Shown one piece after another: positions 47,957-57,550 of a DNA stretch of 64,000 nt. Position 1 is the first letter of the stretch. Each line of letters begins with the position of its first letter. Source of the stretch: Pseudomonas entomophila (GTDB lineage Bacteria; Pseudomonadota; Gammaproteobacteria; Pseudomonadales; Pseudomonadaceae). The notes under the pieces were generated by a model that was not told the DNA's origin, ran no database searches, and saw only the letters and a program-made list of their open reading frames with translations. Location: positions 868,001 to 932,000 of the forward strand of contig NZ_CP063832.1 of assembly GCF_023277925.1 (NCBI RefSeq), given 5' to 3'. A program made the translations under genes and the position numbers.

Positions 47957-48535
47957 CTAGCGCGAGGTCTCCACGCGCAGTACCTCCGTGTAGATGGCGT
48001 CGACGGTCTGGCCGACTTTGAGGTTTTTCATGCGGGCCTGGAGCTCGGGTTTCTCGACCTTGACCACCTGCACCTTGCCCTCGGGCGGTAGCAGGGTTAC
48101 CTCGTGAGTCTTCAGGTCGATCTTTTCGATTTTCGAGGTGACCCGCACCTGGCGGAACGCCTCGCCACCGGGGTGGGGGTTATCCTTGGTGGCGCGGAGG
48201 GTGCCGGACTCCTCACTGGCCTTCGGCGCGCCCCCCACCTCGGTGTCCAGCACATAGGCGATGGCCCGGGTCACATAAATGTCGACCTGGTCGCCGACCT
48301 TGAGGTTGGGCAGGGCCTTGGCCTTTTCGGTGAGCTGGAAGGTCACGTCCTTCTCATGGGGGCCCTTGACCGTTACCTGACGGTTGGCCAGGTCGATGGC
48401 GGTCACCTGGGTAGTGATGTGGCTTTCCAGGGCTTCGCTGGCGATGGGCAGTTCGGCGGCATGGGCGGTGAAACTGGCGGCGGACACCAGTGAAGCGAGC
48501 GCGATGGCACGAGCGAGGGAGCGGGTGGGTTTCAT
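47957..48535 (-). CDS. Hypothetical periplasmic protein
   Basis: A 192-residue exported protein. The signal peptide MKPTRSLARAIALASLVSAA ends at AHA-AE. The mature part contains two similar beta-rich units (TTQVTAIDLANRQVTVKGPH with LPNLKVGDQVDIYVTRAI; TSKIEKIDLKTHEVTLLPPE with MKNLKVGQTVDAIYTEVL), so it is an internal duplication. No known family was assigned. The ATG at 48535 has AGGAAGAC upstream. Confidence 0.85.
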   Translation of the reverse strand: MKPTRSLARAIALASLVSAASFTAHAAELPIASEALESHITTQVTAIDLANRQVTVKGPHEKDVTFQLTEKAKALPNLKVGDQVDIYVTRAIAYVLDTEVGGAPKASEESGTLRATKDNPHPGGEAFRQVRVTSKIEKIDLKTHEVTLLPPEGKVQVVKVEKPELQARMKNLKVGQTVDAIYTEVLRVETSR

Positions 48536-48629
48536 GGGCCTGTCTTCCTTGTGGTCGATACCGGTGGGTTTTTGCGAGGTGAAGCATAGCCACTGGCAGG
48601 CAGAACGGGAGCAACGGCCCAAATTCTGC

Positions 48630-48717
48630 TGTAGGAGCCAGCCTTGCTGGCGAACAGAGGCCGCACAGATTTCAGAACGGAGTGGGCTTCTTCGCCAGCA
48701 AGGCTGGCCCCTACAGG
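48630..48717. repeat. REP pair (CCAGCCTTGCTGG type) overlapping the xdhC end
   Basis: CTGTAGGAGCCAGCCTTGCT followed by GGCGAAC, and about 40 bp later the inverted partner TTCGCCAGCAAGGCTGGCCCCTACAGG. The right arm contains the xdhC stop codon at 48711-48713. Confidence 0.85.
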
Positions 48718-49727
48718 TGCATGTCTTCAAGCTCGCCCTTTGCCTGGGACACGTCGACCGCACCTGGCAAGCTGACGGCGTTCTTCGCCGCAAGCACTTC
48801 GGCCATCACGCTGACCGCGATCTCCGCCGGGGTCTTGCTGCCGATATAGATGCCAATGGGGCCGTGCAGGCGTTCGAGCGAGGCTTCGCTTTCCCCGAAA
48901 TGCTCGATCAGCCGCTCGCGGCGCAGCTGGCTGTTGCGCCGCGAGCCGATGGCACCAATGTAGAAGGCCGGGCTGTGCAAGGCTTCGAGCAGGGCCAGGT
49001 CGTCAAGCTTGGGGTCGTGGCTGACGGCGATGATGCAGGTGCGCAGGTCGGACCTGAACTCACGTACCACGTCGTCCGGCATGCCCTTGAGGTGCTCCAC
49101 GCCCGCGACCGACCAGGTGGCCATGTGCTCGGGGCGCGGGTCGCACACGGCCACCTTGAAACCGTTGAACAGCGCCATCGTCGCCAGGTATTCGGCCAGG
49201 GCGCCGGCGCCGATCAGCAGCATGCGGTAGCCGGGGCCGAGGGTAGTGATCATGTGTCGGCCGTCGAAGCTGAACTGTTCGGGCTTGGACGTGCATTCGA
49301 GATGGGTCGCGCCATCGGCCAATGCCAGGTGGCGGCGTATCAGGTTGCCGCTGTCGAGTTGATCGAGCAGCCGTTGCAGCGGCTCTGGCGTGGGACTGAA
49401 CTCCAGGACCAGCTCCAGGGTGCCGCCACACGGCAAGCCAAAACGGTGGGCTTCATCGGCGCTGACGCCATAACGGACTACCTCGGGAACCCCTTCGGGT
49501 AATCCGTTACCGCCGTACGCCGTGGTGTAGCGGTGGATCAGGTCATCCTCGATGCAACCGCCGGATACGCTGCCGACCACCCGCCCATCATTGCGCAGGG
49601 CCATCATCGAACCGACCGGTCGGGGCGATGAGCCCCAGGTGCGGGCGACAGTGGCCAGCAGCACGCGGTGGCCGGCCTGGAGCCAGTGGTGGGTGGTGCG
49701 CAGGACCAGCAGGTCGATGCTTTCCAT
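48711..49727 (-). CDS. xdhC: XdhC-family molybdoenzyme maturation factor
   Basis: A 338-residue protein starting MESIDLLVLRTTHHWLQAGH. TVARTWGSSPRPVGSMMALR, GSVSGGCIEDDLIHRY and the Rossmann part MLLIGAGALAEYLATMALFN match XdhC/CoxI proteins, which sulfurate and insert the molybdenum cofactor into xanthine-dehydrogenase-type enzymes. AAGGAGG lies 6 bp before the ATG. It is the last gene of the ior operon and presumably matures IorB. The stop lies inside a REP element. Confidence 0.92.
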   Translation of the reverse strand: MESIDLLVLRTTHHWLQAGHRVLLATVARTWGSSPRPVGSMMALRNDGRVVGSVSGGCIEDDLIHRYTTAYGGNGLPEGVPEVVRYGVSADEAHRFGLPCGGTLELVLEFSPTPEPLQRLLDQLDSGNLIRRHLALADGATHLECTSKPEQFSFDGRHMITTLGPGYRMLLIGAGALAEYLATMALFNGFKVAVCDPRPEHMATWSVAGVEHLKGMPDDVVREFRSDLRTCIIAVSHDPKLDDLALLEALHSPAFYIGAIGSRRNSQLRRERLIEHFGESEASLERLHGPIGIYIGSKTPAEIAVSVMAEVLAAKNAVSLPGAVDVSQAKGELEDMHL

Positions 49728-49749
49728 GGTGTCCTCCTTTGTCTGCAGG

Positions 49750-51084
49750 TCAGCGCATGTGCAGGATGATCGGGCTGCTGCTGGCCGGGTTGGTATGGCC
49801 ACGCAGCTTGCCGACTGCCTGGGCATCCACCGCGCCACCCTGGTTGCCCCAGGTGGCGCGGGCAAAACTCAGTACCGCGGCGATCTCCTGGTCTGACAAC
49901 TGTTCGCGAAATGCCGGCATGCGATAGGCGTCCGGCACGCCGGCCGCGACGATGCGCTGCGAACCATTGAGGGTGATGTTGATCGCCGAGGCGTTCTCCT
50001 TCGCCAGCATCGAGGTGGCGCCCGCCAGCGGCGGCATCCACTCGGCCTGGCCCTTGCCATCCAGGCCATGGCAGCTGGCGCAACGGGTCGTATAGGTATG
50101 AGCCCCCAGCGTGTCGAGGCCTGCGGACATCGTCTGGTACTGCCAGGGTGTGCCGTCACGTCGCGGGTCGCCGGGCAGTGACTTGAGGTAGCGGGCGATC
50201 GCAGCCAGGTCTTCATCGGTCATGAACTGCGTGGAGTTGTTGAACGCCTCGGTCATCGAGCCGTATACCACCGCATGCGGGTTGCGCCCGGTCTTGAGAA
50301 ACTGCACGATCTGCGCTTCGCTCCAGCGCCCGAGCCCGGTGTTGTGATCCTGGCGCAAGCTGGGCGCGTACCAGCCATCGAGCAGGGCGCCGGCCAGGAA
50401 CGGGGCGCCTGCTTCGTCCAGGGCCTTCTCGTTGAAGGCCAGGCCACGCGGCGTATGGCAGCTGCCACAGTGGCCAGGGCCCTGGACGATATAGGCGCCG
50501 CGATTCCACAGCGGGTCCTGTTCGGTTTTCCGTGCATAGGGCGTGGTCGGCGCGAACAGGCCGTTCCACAGGGCGATGGGCCAGCGCAGGTTCAACGGCC
50601 AGGGAATAGCAGCGGGGATGTTGGCCTCGGCGGCCGGTTGCACACCCTTCATGAAGAACGCATAGAGCGCGCGTATGTCATCGTCGCTGAGCTTGACGTA
50701 TGAGGGGTAGGGCATGGCCGGATACAAACGTCGCCCACCCGGCGCGACACCATGGCGCACGGCGCGGTCGAAGTCGGCCAGGCTGTAGGCGCCGATGCCC
50801 TGCGTCGGGTCGGGGGTGATGTTGGTGGCATGGATCGCCCCCAGCGGTGTGGCCATCTCCAGCCCACCGGCGAAGGGCGCCTTGCCGGGCAGGCTGTGGC
50901 AGGCCACGCAATCGCTGAGGCGGGCGACGTATTCGCCACGGCTGACCAGTGCCGCATCGGCGCTGTCTTCAGGGGTGAACGGCGAGGCGGGCTCGCGGGT
51001 GACATACCAGGCCAGCAGGCCTGCCGCGACCAGGCACGGCAGGGCCAGCCAGCCGGCGGCTCTGGCGAATCGGCTATTGCTCAT
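49750..51084 (-). CDS. Tri-heme c-type cytochrome, electron acceptor of the molybdenum hydroxylase
   Basis: A 444-residue protein with an N-terminal membrane anchor or signal (GWLALPCLVAAGLLAWYVTR) and three heme sites: DCVACHSLPG, HCGSCHTPRG and RCASCHGLDG. It matches the membrane-bound cytochrome subunits found with alcohol dehydrogenases and with periplasmic isoquinoline or nicotinate-type hydroxylases. It should pass electrons from IorAB to the respiratory chain. It lies 18 bp after iorB. Confidence 0.92.
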   Translation of the reverse strand: MSNSRFARAAGWLALPCLVAAGLLAWYVTREPASPFTPEDSADAALVSRGEYVARLSDCVACHSLPGKAPFAGGLEMATPLGAIHATNITPDPTQGIGAYSLADFDRAVRHGVAPGGRRLYPAMPYPSYVKLSDDDIRALYAFFMKGVQPAAEANIPAAIPWPLNLRWPIALWNGLFAPTTPYARKTEQDPLWNRGAYIVQGPGHCGSCHTPRGLAFNEKALDEAGAPFLAGALLDGWYAPSLRQDHNTGLGRWSEAQIVQFLKTGRNPHAVVYGSMTEAFNNSTQFMTDEDLAAIARYLKSLPGDPRRDGTPWQYQTMSAGLDTLGAHTYTTRCASCHGLDGKGQAEWMPPLAGATSMLAKENASAINITLNGSQRIVAAGVPDAYRMPAFREQLSDQEIAAVLSFARATWGNQGGAVDAQAVGKLRGHTNPASSSPIILHMR

Positions 51085-51102
51085 TGGGCGGTCCTTGTCG
51101 TG

Positions 51103-53349
51103 TCAGCTGAACGTATGGCGGCTCAGGGGCATGCTGCGCACGCGCTTGCCGGTCAGTTGCGCCACGGCGTTGGCCACCGCGGGTGCCACGGCCGGCAGCG
51201 GCGGTTCACCGATGCCGCCCATTTTCGCGCCGCTTTCGACGATGCGTACATGCACCCGCGCCATGCGCGATGGTGGCAGCACCGGGTACAAGTCGTAGTT
51301 GCGCGCCCGTGGCATGCCGTTCAGCCACACCGCCTCTTCCAGCAGCACCTGGGACAGCCCCAGGGATACCGCACCGTTGACCTGCGCCTCGATGATCGCC
51401 GGGTTGACGATGCTGCCTGGGTCGATGGCCTGCCAGATGTCGTGCACCTTGACCTGGCCACCCTCCAGCGAGACTTCGGCGATCACCGCCGCTTCAGAGC
51501 CGAACGGCGAGGCCATGGCCACGCCACGGGCGCGCTTGCTGCCGTCCTCGGCGGTGAACGGGCCACGCTTCCAGCCACCGGACAACTCGCCCACCGCCTG
51601 CAGCAGCGTGGTCAGGCGCGGATTGTCGCGCAGCAGGTGCAGGCGCAGTTCGAAGGGGTCATGACCACCCTTGTCGGCGAGCTCATCGAGGAACGATTCG
51701 TAGAAGAAATCGTTCAGCGAATTGCCCACCGAGCGCCAGTAGCCCAGCATGGCCGGGCCCTTGACGTAGATCTGCGCGATGCGTTTGTTGGCGATGGCGT
51801 AGGCCTTGCCCGACAGCCCTTCCAGGGCGGTGGGGTCGACTTTGTCGCCTTGCTTGCCGGCGATGGCTTCGGTCGGGCCTTCGGTGGCGCTGACCGCCTC
51901 GATGGCCACCGGCAGGCCCTTGTCGTCCAGCCCGGCGCGAAACTTGACCACGGCCATGGGCCGCATGGCGTCGCGCAGGAACTCCTCTTCACGGCTCCAG
52001 ATCAGTTTCACTGGTCGGCCCACTGCCTTGGCCAGGGCGATGGCCTGTGGGTAGGGGTTGGCCGAGTCGTAAAGGAAGTGCCGGCCGAAGAAGCCGCCGA
52101 GCAATGGCGAGTGCAGGGTGATCCGCGCCGGCTCCAGGCCGGTGCGCCTGGCGATGTCGTCGCGGAACATGTCCTGCGCCTGGTTGGGCAGCCACACCTC
52201 CAGCGAACCGTCGGGGTTGAAACGGGCGGTGGCGGAGGGCGGTTCCAGCTGTGCATGGTTGAGGAACTGGTTGTGGTAGGTGGCCTCGACCGTGGTCTTG
52301 GCGCCGGCCAGGGCGGCGGCGACGTCGCCGTCGTTTTCCTCGTCGCGGCTTGGCCCGGTCTGGGCGGCCAGGTGGTCGCGCCAGCCGTCGCTGGAGAAGT
52401 CGGCGGGCATTGGCCGCACCTGGCTGTCGGCGCCGGGCGCCTGCCAGTCCACCTGTAGTGCTTCCACGGCGCGCTTGGCGTGCCACCAGCGCTCGGCGAC
52501 CACTGCCACCGCGCCGGGCAACTGATGCACCGAGTGCACGCCTTTCATGGCCTTGACCTGGTCTTCGTTGCGCAGGCTGCCCACGCTCATGCCCAGGCGT
52601 GGCGCGTGCTGCACGGCGGCGTGGAGCATGCCGTCGACCTTGATGTCGATGCTGTAGATCGCCTTGCCGGTGGACTTGTCGTGGGCGTCGAGGCGCTGCA
52701 CCGGCTTGCCGATCCAGCGGAACTGGCCGGGGTCGCGCAGCGTGACGCTGGCCGGGTCCGGCACCGGCAGGTCCAGGGCCTTGCCGGCCAGTTCGCCATA
52801 GCCCAGCTCACGGCCCGAAGCCGTGTGCACTACCTTGCCGGGCTTCGTGGTCAGTTCACTGACCGGCACACCCCATTGCGCGGCGCCGGCCTGCAGCAGC
52901 ATGGCCCGGGCCAGGGCGCCGAGGCGGCGCATGGTCGGGTAGCTCATGCGCACCGACATGCTGCCGCCGGTGATGCGCCAACCGTTTTCCATCACCACGT
53001 AGGCTTCCCCAGGTGGCGCACTGTCGACCACAAAGGTGGCAGGGTCGGCATCCAGCTCCTCGCCGATGATCTGCGCCATGGCGGTATTGATGCCTTGCCC
53101 GCCTTCCATGAACGGGCTGAGCAGGTGGACGCTGCCGTCCGGGCGGATTTCCAGGAAGGCCGGCACCTGGGTGCCGCGTTCGGTGGTGGCCGCAGCGGCC
53201 TGGACCCGTGGCGAGCCCAGTGGCAGCCCGAAGCCCAGCACCAGTGCGCCAATGGCAGTGCCGGCGAGGAAGCGCCGGCGCGACAGGTTGACGGTTTCGC
53301 CGTTGCGCAGGCGCAGCAGGTCATCGGGGCAATCGATACGCGCGTTCAT
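51103..53349 (-). CDS. iorB: Molybdopterin-binding aldehyde/isoquinoline oxidoreductase large subunit (IorB-like)
   Basis: A 748-residue molybdenum hydroxylase. The N-terminus [20 protein letters not shown], then SRRRFLAGTAIGALVLGFGL holds a twin-arginine signal, so it is exported folded. LSPFMEGGQGINTAMAQIIG, PHLGEAYVV-type and GGFFGRHFLYD blocks match the large subunit of isoquinoline 1-oxidoreductase-like enzymes. It would oxidise an aldehyde or N-heterocycle in the periplasm. It shares one base with the iorA stop (TGATG); the longer upstream frame is iorA antiphase. Confidence 0.92.
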   Translation of the reverse strand: MNARIDCPDDLLRLRNGETVNLSRRRFLAGTAIGALVLGFGLPLGSPRVQAAAATTERGTQVPAFLEIRPDGSVHLLSPFMEGGQGINTAMAQIIGEELDADPATFVVDSAPPGEAYVVMENGWRITGGSMSVRMSYPTMRRLGALARAMLLQAGAAQWGVPVSELTTKPGKVVHTASGRELGYGELAGKALDLPVPDPASVTLRDPGQFRWIGKPVQRLDAHDKSTGKAIYSIDIKVDGMLHAAVQHAPRLGMSVGSLRNEDQVKAMKGVHSVHQLPGAVAVVAERWWHAKRAVEALQVDWQAPGADSQVRPMPADFSSDGWRDHLAAQTGPSRDEENDGDVAAALAGAKTTVEATYHNQFLNHAQLEPPSATARFNPDGSLEVWLPNQAQDMFRDDIARRTGLEPARITLHSPLLGGFFGRHFLYDSANPYPQAIALAKAVGRPVKLIWSREEEFLRDAMRPMAVVKFRAGLDDKGLPVAIEAVSATEGPTEAIAGKQGDKVDPTALEGLSGKAYAIANKRIAQIYVKGPAMLGYWRSVGNSLNDFFYESFLDELADKGGHDPFELRLHLLRDNPRLTTLLQAVGELSGGWKRGPFTAEDGSKRARGVAMASPFGSEAAVIAEVSLEGGQVKVHDIWQAIDPGSIVNPAIIEAQVNGAVSLGLSQVLLEEAVWLNGMPRARNYDLYPVLPPSRMARVHVRIVESGAKMGGIGEPPLPAVAPAVANAVAQLTGKRVRSMPLSRHTFS

Positions 53350-53804
53350 CAGGCGTTCTCCCCTTGGGCCAGGTCGTGCACGGCGGCATGGATGGCATTG
53401 TAGGTGCCGCAGCGGCACAGGTTGACCATGGCCGCGTCGATCTGCGCATCGCTCGGTTTGGGGGTGTGCTTGAGCAGCGCGGTGGCCGCCATCACCTGGC
53501 CGGACTGGCAGTAGCCGCACTGGGCCACCTGGTGCTCGACCCAGGCGGCGACCACGCGCTTGCCGACCGCGTCTTGCTCGATGGCTTCGATGGTGGTGAC
53601 CTCGCGGCCGACCACGCCGGCCACCGGGGTGACGCAGGCGCGCACCACGTTGCCGTCCACCAGCACCGAGCAAGCGCCGCATTGGGCCAGGCCGCAGCCA
53701 TATTTGGTGCCGGTCAGGCCGAGGTCGTCGCGGATCACCCAGAGCAAGGGCGTGTCGGCGTCGGCCTCGACCTGATAGGTCTGCTGGTTGATGCGTAGTT
53801 CCAT
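53349..53804 (-). CDS. iorA: 2Fe-2S subunit of the molybdenum hydroxylase (IorA-like)
   Basis: A 151-residue iron-sulfur protein. The plant-type cluster is [16 protein letters not shown] and the second cluster is [16 protein letters not shown] with [16 protein letters not shown]. Both clusters are intact. It transfers electrons from the molybdopterin subunit to the cytochrome. It has no signal of its own and is presumably carried out with IorB. It is the first gene of the iorA-iorB-cytochrome-xdhC operon. Confidence 0.94.
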   Translation of the reverse strand: MELRINQQTYQVEADADTPLLWVIRDDLGLTGTKYGCGLAQCGACSVLVDGNVVRACVTPVAGVVGREVTTIEAIEQDAVGKRVVAAWVEHQVAQCGYCQSGQVMAATALLKHTPKPSDAQIDAAMVNLCRCGTYNAIHAAVHDLAQGENA

Positions 53805-53975
53805 GGGCTCACCTGCTGATCATCGGTTGGTTTCGCGGCAGGGGAATACGTTGTTCCCCAATCTGGAAACGCTAGCACAGGGGGAGCGTTGCGGAACCGA
53901 TCCAGCCTTTATGCCAGAGGATCAGGCAAGCAATTCGGCGGAATGCGCAAGCGCAGCCCATTGGGCCGCGCAATA

Positions 53976-54004
53976 CCTGTAGGAGCCGGCTTGCCGGCGA
54001 AAGG
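53976..54004. repeat. REP element (GCCGGCTTGCCGGC type)
   Basis: CTGTAGGAGCCGGCTTGCCG followed by GCGAAAGG, between iorA and a GNAT gene. The remaining 250 bp of this gap show no gene. Confidence 0.78.
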
Positions 54005-54053
54005 GCCAGTACAGTCAACCCAGGACAGTGGCTCGCGCAGGGGGCATGGCATG

Positions 54054-54527
54054 TCAGGGAGCAGTGGCGGCAAGGTCACGAGACATGAGCCATTGCCCCT
54101 CGCCCCATGCCTCGAACCGTTCCAACAGGTGCCATCCACGCTTCGCGTAATAGGCGTGCTGGTCATGGGTATGCAGGTACAGCGTCGAGACCCCGCCGTC
54201 ACGGGCGTGATTGCAGATCCCTTCGATCAACCGTTCGGCGAGCCCCTGGCCACGTGCCTGCGGGCTGACGAACACGCAAGCCAGCCAGGGCCCGAGTTCC
54301 GGTCGTTCGGGCAGGTCGTCGACGGCCAGTGCGGCACTGCCGAGCAAGCGGTCGCCATCCAGCGCCACCAGGCACTTCCATTTGCCATTGCGCTGCCCTT
54401 CGGCAAATTCACGTTGCCAGGCCGGCAGGGGGAAGTCCTGGAACTCGTAGTGGAACTGTTGGTGCAGCCATTGCGCCAAGGTGTCGCAATGGGCCATGTG
54501 GTGTTCGAGCCAATCCAGGCGGGGCAT
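54054..54527 (-). CDS. GNAT family N-acetyltransferase
   Basis: A 157-residue acetyltransferase starting MPRLDWLEHHMAHCDTLAQW. The acetyl-CoA site is in VSPQARGQGLAERLIEGICN, followed by STLYLHTHDQHAYYAKRGWH. Substrate unknown. The ATG at 54527 has AAGGA 8 bp upstream; the frame extends to 55034 but that part is unrelated. It is divergent from the LysE-type exporter with a REP pair between them. Confidence 0.9.
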   Translation of the reverse strand: MPRLDWLEHHMAHCDTLAQWLHQQFHYEFQDFPLPAWQREFAEGQRNGKWKCLVALDGDRLLGSAALAVDDLPERPELGPWLACVFVSPQARGQGLAERLIEGICNHARDGGVSTLYLHTHDQHAYYAKRGWHLLERFEAWGEGQWLMSRDLAATAP

Positions 54528-54610
54528 GGGCAGTTCCTTGTCGTGTTGTCGATTACAGGGCGGCATCATGGCGCACTTCTGGTGCCTGGTGTTGCTGCGG
54601 GGCATCTTTA

Positions 54611-54677
54611 AGAGCGGGTTTACCCGCGAAGACGGTAGTGTGTTCGCCGACGTAATCGCGGGTAAACCCGCTCCCCC
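54611..54677. repeat. REP pair (GGGTTTACCC type)
   Basis: AGAGCGGGTTTACCCGCGAA and, 25 bp later, ATCGCGGGTAAACCCGCTCC: an inverted pair between divergent genes. Confidence 0.85.
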
Positions 54678-54764
54678 GGTGACACGACATTGTCCGAGGG
54701 CCGCAGCTTTGCATGATGGCTCCGCTGTATGATGCGGGTTCCGTAGCCTTGCACGAGCCTGAAC

Positions 54765-55406
54765 ATGGACACTCACGCGCTTCTCGCCTTCACCCTGGTC
54801 GCCGCGATCGCCATCGCCAGCCCCGGGCCCGCCACGCTCATGGCGATCAACAACAGCCTGGCCCATGGTCAACGCAGCGCGGTGTGGTCGTCGCTGGGCA
54901 ACGCCACCGGGCTGTTCTGCCTGTCGGCGGCGGCGATGCTCGGGCTGGGGGCGTTGCTGGCCAGTTCGGAAATGCTGTTCAACGCAGTCAAGGTCATCGG
55001 CGCCGGCTACCTGTTCTACCTCGGCGCACGGCAACTGCTGAAGAAGAGCCCGATGCTGGTCGAGGGCGTGGAGGAGGGCGCGGGCAAGCGCCGGCCGACG
55101 CCGTTGAAACTGTACAAGTCAGCGTTCCTGACCGCGGTCACCAACCCCAAGGCGACGATGTTCTTCACCGCGCTGTTCCCGCAGTTCATCGACCAGGGCG
55201 CGGCGCTGCTGCCGCAGTTCCTGGTCCTCACCGGAATCTTCATCCTGCTGTCGCTGACCTCCCTGAGCCTTTACGCCGCGCTCGCCGCACGGGCCAAGGG
55301 CGTGTTGACCCGCCCGTCGCTGTCACGTTGGGTGGGCCGGGTGGTGGGCTCGACCTTCATCGGGTTTGGCGCGGCGATCCTGGCGATGCGTCGGCAGGCG
55401 GCCTGA
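54765..55406 (+). CDS. LysE/RhtB family amino acid exporter
   Basis: A 213-residue membrane protein with about six helices. IASPGPATLMAINNSLAHGQ, then GYLFYLGARQLLKKSP and FLTAVTNPKATMFFTALFPQ are the LysE/RhtB signatures. These exporters remove amino acids or homoserine lactones from the cytoplasm; the substrate is unknown here. It starts at the ATG at 54765 and is followed by a GC hairpin at 55421-55437. Confidence 0.93.
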   Translation: MDTHALLAFTLVAAIAIASPGPATLMAINNSLAHGQRSAVWSSLGNATGLFCLSAAAMLGLGALLASSEMLFNAVKVIGAGYLFYLGARQLLKKSPMLVEGVEEGAGKRRPTPLKLYKSAFLTAVTNPKATMFFTALFPQFIDQGAALLPQFLVLTGIFILLSLTSLSLYAALAARAKGVLTRPSLSRWVGRVVGSTFIGFGAAILAMRRQAA

Positions 55407-55783
55407 ACAACTTTTCTGACGGGGCGCCTGGCGCCCCGTACTGCAACTTTCCCGCGCAATGGTCTTCATGGCCGTCCCTCTTCGAATCCCGCTCTAAAGT
55501 TGTTGCCCGGTGATTCGTGTCTATGTGAAAGCGAGTGTTCTGCTTCTGCTGGATTGTCCGACAATCCTTGTCTCGTGTTTTATGGAACCTGCGAGGCAGG
55601 TGGGTTCGCGTAGGTTGCTATCAAAATGATGTGCAACTAATCGTCGAACTAATGACGCCAATTTTCCGAACTTTCTCAAGTTTCAAGACGAGGGCCGATA
55701 ACCTGAAGTAGGCGCGCCGGAAAGTTAAAAAATCCGACTGCCTGAATGCGTCAGTTGTGCAGCTCTGTCCGAATGGGTGTTGT
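55407..55783. other. 377-bp intergenic region upstream of tpsB
   Basis: It holds a GGGGCGCC-T-GGCGCCCC hairpin at 55421-55437 just after the exporter gene, and an inverted repeat GGATTGT-CCG-ACAATCC at 55552-55568 that may be an operator or terminator. The rest is more AT-rich than its surroundings and probably carries the promoter of the two-partner secretion operon. No gene is supported. Confidence 0.5.
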
Positions 55784-57505
55784 ATGTTGTACCTGCCTGC
55801 CATGTCCCGCCGTCCCGCCATGCCCAGCCGGTTGTTGCCTGCCATGTGGCTGTGCCTGTGTGCCGGTTTTGCGCACGCCGAAACAGTCGCCCCAGGGCAG
55901 GAAGTGCTGCGCCAACAGCAACAGCAGCAGACCGACCTGCAACAGTTGCAGTTGGAGCAACGCCGTCGACAACTGCAACGCGGAGCGTTTGGCCCCTCGG
56001 CGACGACAGCGCAGACGCCCCAGGCCGTGGCTCCGGATGCGCAGTGCTGGCCCCTGGCGGGCGTACGCGTCGGTGGCGTCACGCTGATCGACCGCGCCAC
56101 GCTCAACGCCCGTATCGAGCCCCTGGTCACCCCTTGCATGGGCGTGGGCCAGATCAATCACCTGCTGGCGACCCTCACCGCGCTGTATGTCGAGAAGGGC
56201 TATATCGCCAGCCGGCCTTACCTGAGCCGTGCGCCCGCCGCAGGGCATTCGCTGGATATCTTGGTCGACGAAGGCTACCTGGAAGCCATCGAACTGGCCG
56301 ACCAACGCCTGCCGGTGTCCCTGGCTGGCGCCTTCCCCGGCATGCTGGGCGAGCCGTTGAACCTGCGCGACCTGGAGCAGGGCCTGGACCAGCTCAACCG
56401 CCTGCGTTCGGTCGACCTGACCGCCGATATCGCCCCGGGCAGCCAGCCCGGCGCCTCGCGCATCGTTTTGCGTTCACGCAGCGCCGGGCAGGGGCGGGTG
56501 GCCGTGGGGCTGGGCCTGGACAACCTGGGCAGCGCCGGCACCGGGCGTGATCGCCAGGTGCTCAGCCTGAGCCTGGACAACCCGTTGGCGCTCAACGACC
56601 TGCTCAGCCTCAGCGCCAGCGACACCCTCAACCAGGGCGATCGCTACAGCCGCAATGCCAGCCTGTACTACGCCATCCCCTACGGCTACTGGACCTTCAG
56701 CCTGTTCGCCAGCCATGCCGAGTACCGCTCGCCGTTCAAGCTCAGCAGCGTCACCCTGCACAGCACCGGCATCACCGACCAGCTCAGCCTGCGCAGTGAG
56801 CGGGTGCTGTGGCGCGACCAGCAGCACCAGCTGAGCGCCAACCTGCAGTTGGCGCACAAGGAGGTCGACACTGAGTTCGCCAAGGTGCGGCTGGATGTGC
56901 AGAGCCCGACCCTGACGGTGGCCGAGGCCGGGGTCAACCTGTTCTGGCTCGACCGCGCCGTGTGGAACCTCGACGTCAACTATGCCCAGGGCCTGCGTTG
57001 GCTCGGCGCCGACGATGATGGTCGGCGCCTGAACGGTGACCTGCCCAAGGCGCAGTTCCACAAGTACCGCGCCAGCCTCGGCCAGTGGCGCAACGGCCAG
57101 CTCGGCGGGCAGGCCTGGCAATGGCAGAGCCAACTCAACTTGCAATACAGCCCCGACCCGCTGCCGGCCATCGAGCAGTTGCTCGGCACCGACGATTCCG
57201 CCGTGCGCGGCTATCGGGTCAACAGCGTGTCCGGGGCCAACGGGGCGATCTGGCGCAACACCTTGCGCCTGCCCCTGCGCCATGACGGGCCCTTTGCGAT
57301 CACCCCGCGCATTGGCCTCGACCATGGCTGGATCAAGGCCGACCACGGCGCTTCGAGCCAACGCCTGAGCGGCGCCAGTGTCGGCCTGAGCCTGGGCTAC
57401 AAGGCCCTGCAGATCGATGTCGACTACCAGCGTGGCCTGACCACGCCCAGTGGCCTGCGCCACGAACCCGAAGTCTGGCTGTTCCGGGCCGGCCTGCAGA
57501 TCTGA
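55784..57505 (+). CDS. TpsB outer-membrane transporter (ShlB/FhaC/HecB family)
   Basis: About 573 residues. A signal peptide (LLPAMWLCLCAGFAHA) is followed by a Gln-rich helix (LRQQQQQQTDLQQLQLEQRR), POTRA domains (GYIASRPYLSRAPAAGHSLD, NLRDLEQGLDQLNRLRSVDL) and a 16-strand barrel. The VRGY motif appears in DDSAVRGYRVNSVSG. It exports its TpsA partner encoded 45 bp downstream. The start is uncertain among ATG 55784, ATG 55802 and a GTG at 55757; none has a strong ribosome site. Confidence 0.92.
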   Translation: MLYLPAMSRRPAMPSRLLPAMWLCLCAGFAHAETVAPGQEVLRQQQQQQTDLQQLQLEQRRRQLQRGAFGPSATTAQTPQAVAPDAQCWPLAGVRVGGVTLIDRATLNARIEPLVTPCMGVGQINHLLATLTALYVEKGYIASRPYLSRAPAAGHSLDILVDEGYLEAIELADQRLPVSLAGAFPGMLGEPLNLRDLEQGLDQLNRLRSVDLTADIAPGSQPGASRIVLRSRSAGQGRVAVGLGLDNLGSAGTGRDRQVLSLSLDNPLALNDLLSLSASDTLNQGDRYSRNASLYYAIPYGYWTFSLFASHAEYRSPFKLSSVTLHSTGITDQLSLRSERVLWRDQQHQLSANLQLAHKEVDTEFAKVRLDVQSPTLTVAEAGVNLFWLDRAVWNLDVNYAQGLRWLGADDDGRRLNGDLPKAQFHKYRASLGQWRNGQLGGQAWQWQSQLNLQYSPDPLPAIEQLLGTDDSAVRGYRVNSVSGANGAIWRNTLRLPLRHDGPFAITPRIGLDHGWIKADHGASSQRLSGASVGLSLGYKALQIDVDYQRGLTTPSGLRHEPEVWLFRAGLQI

Positions 57506-57550
57506 CCGCGATCGCGCAGTGAATTGCAGCACCTACATGGAGAGTGACCT

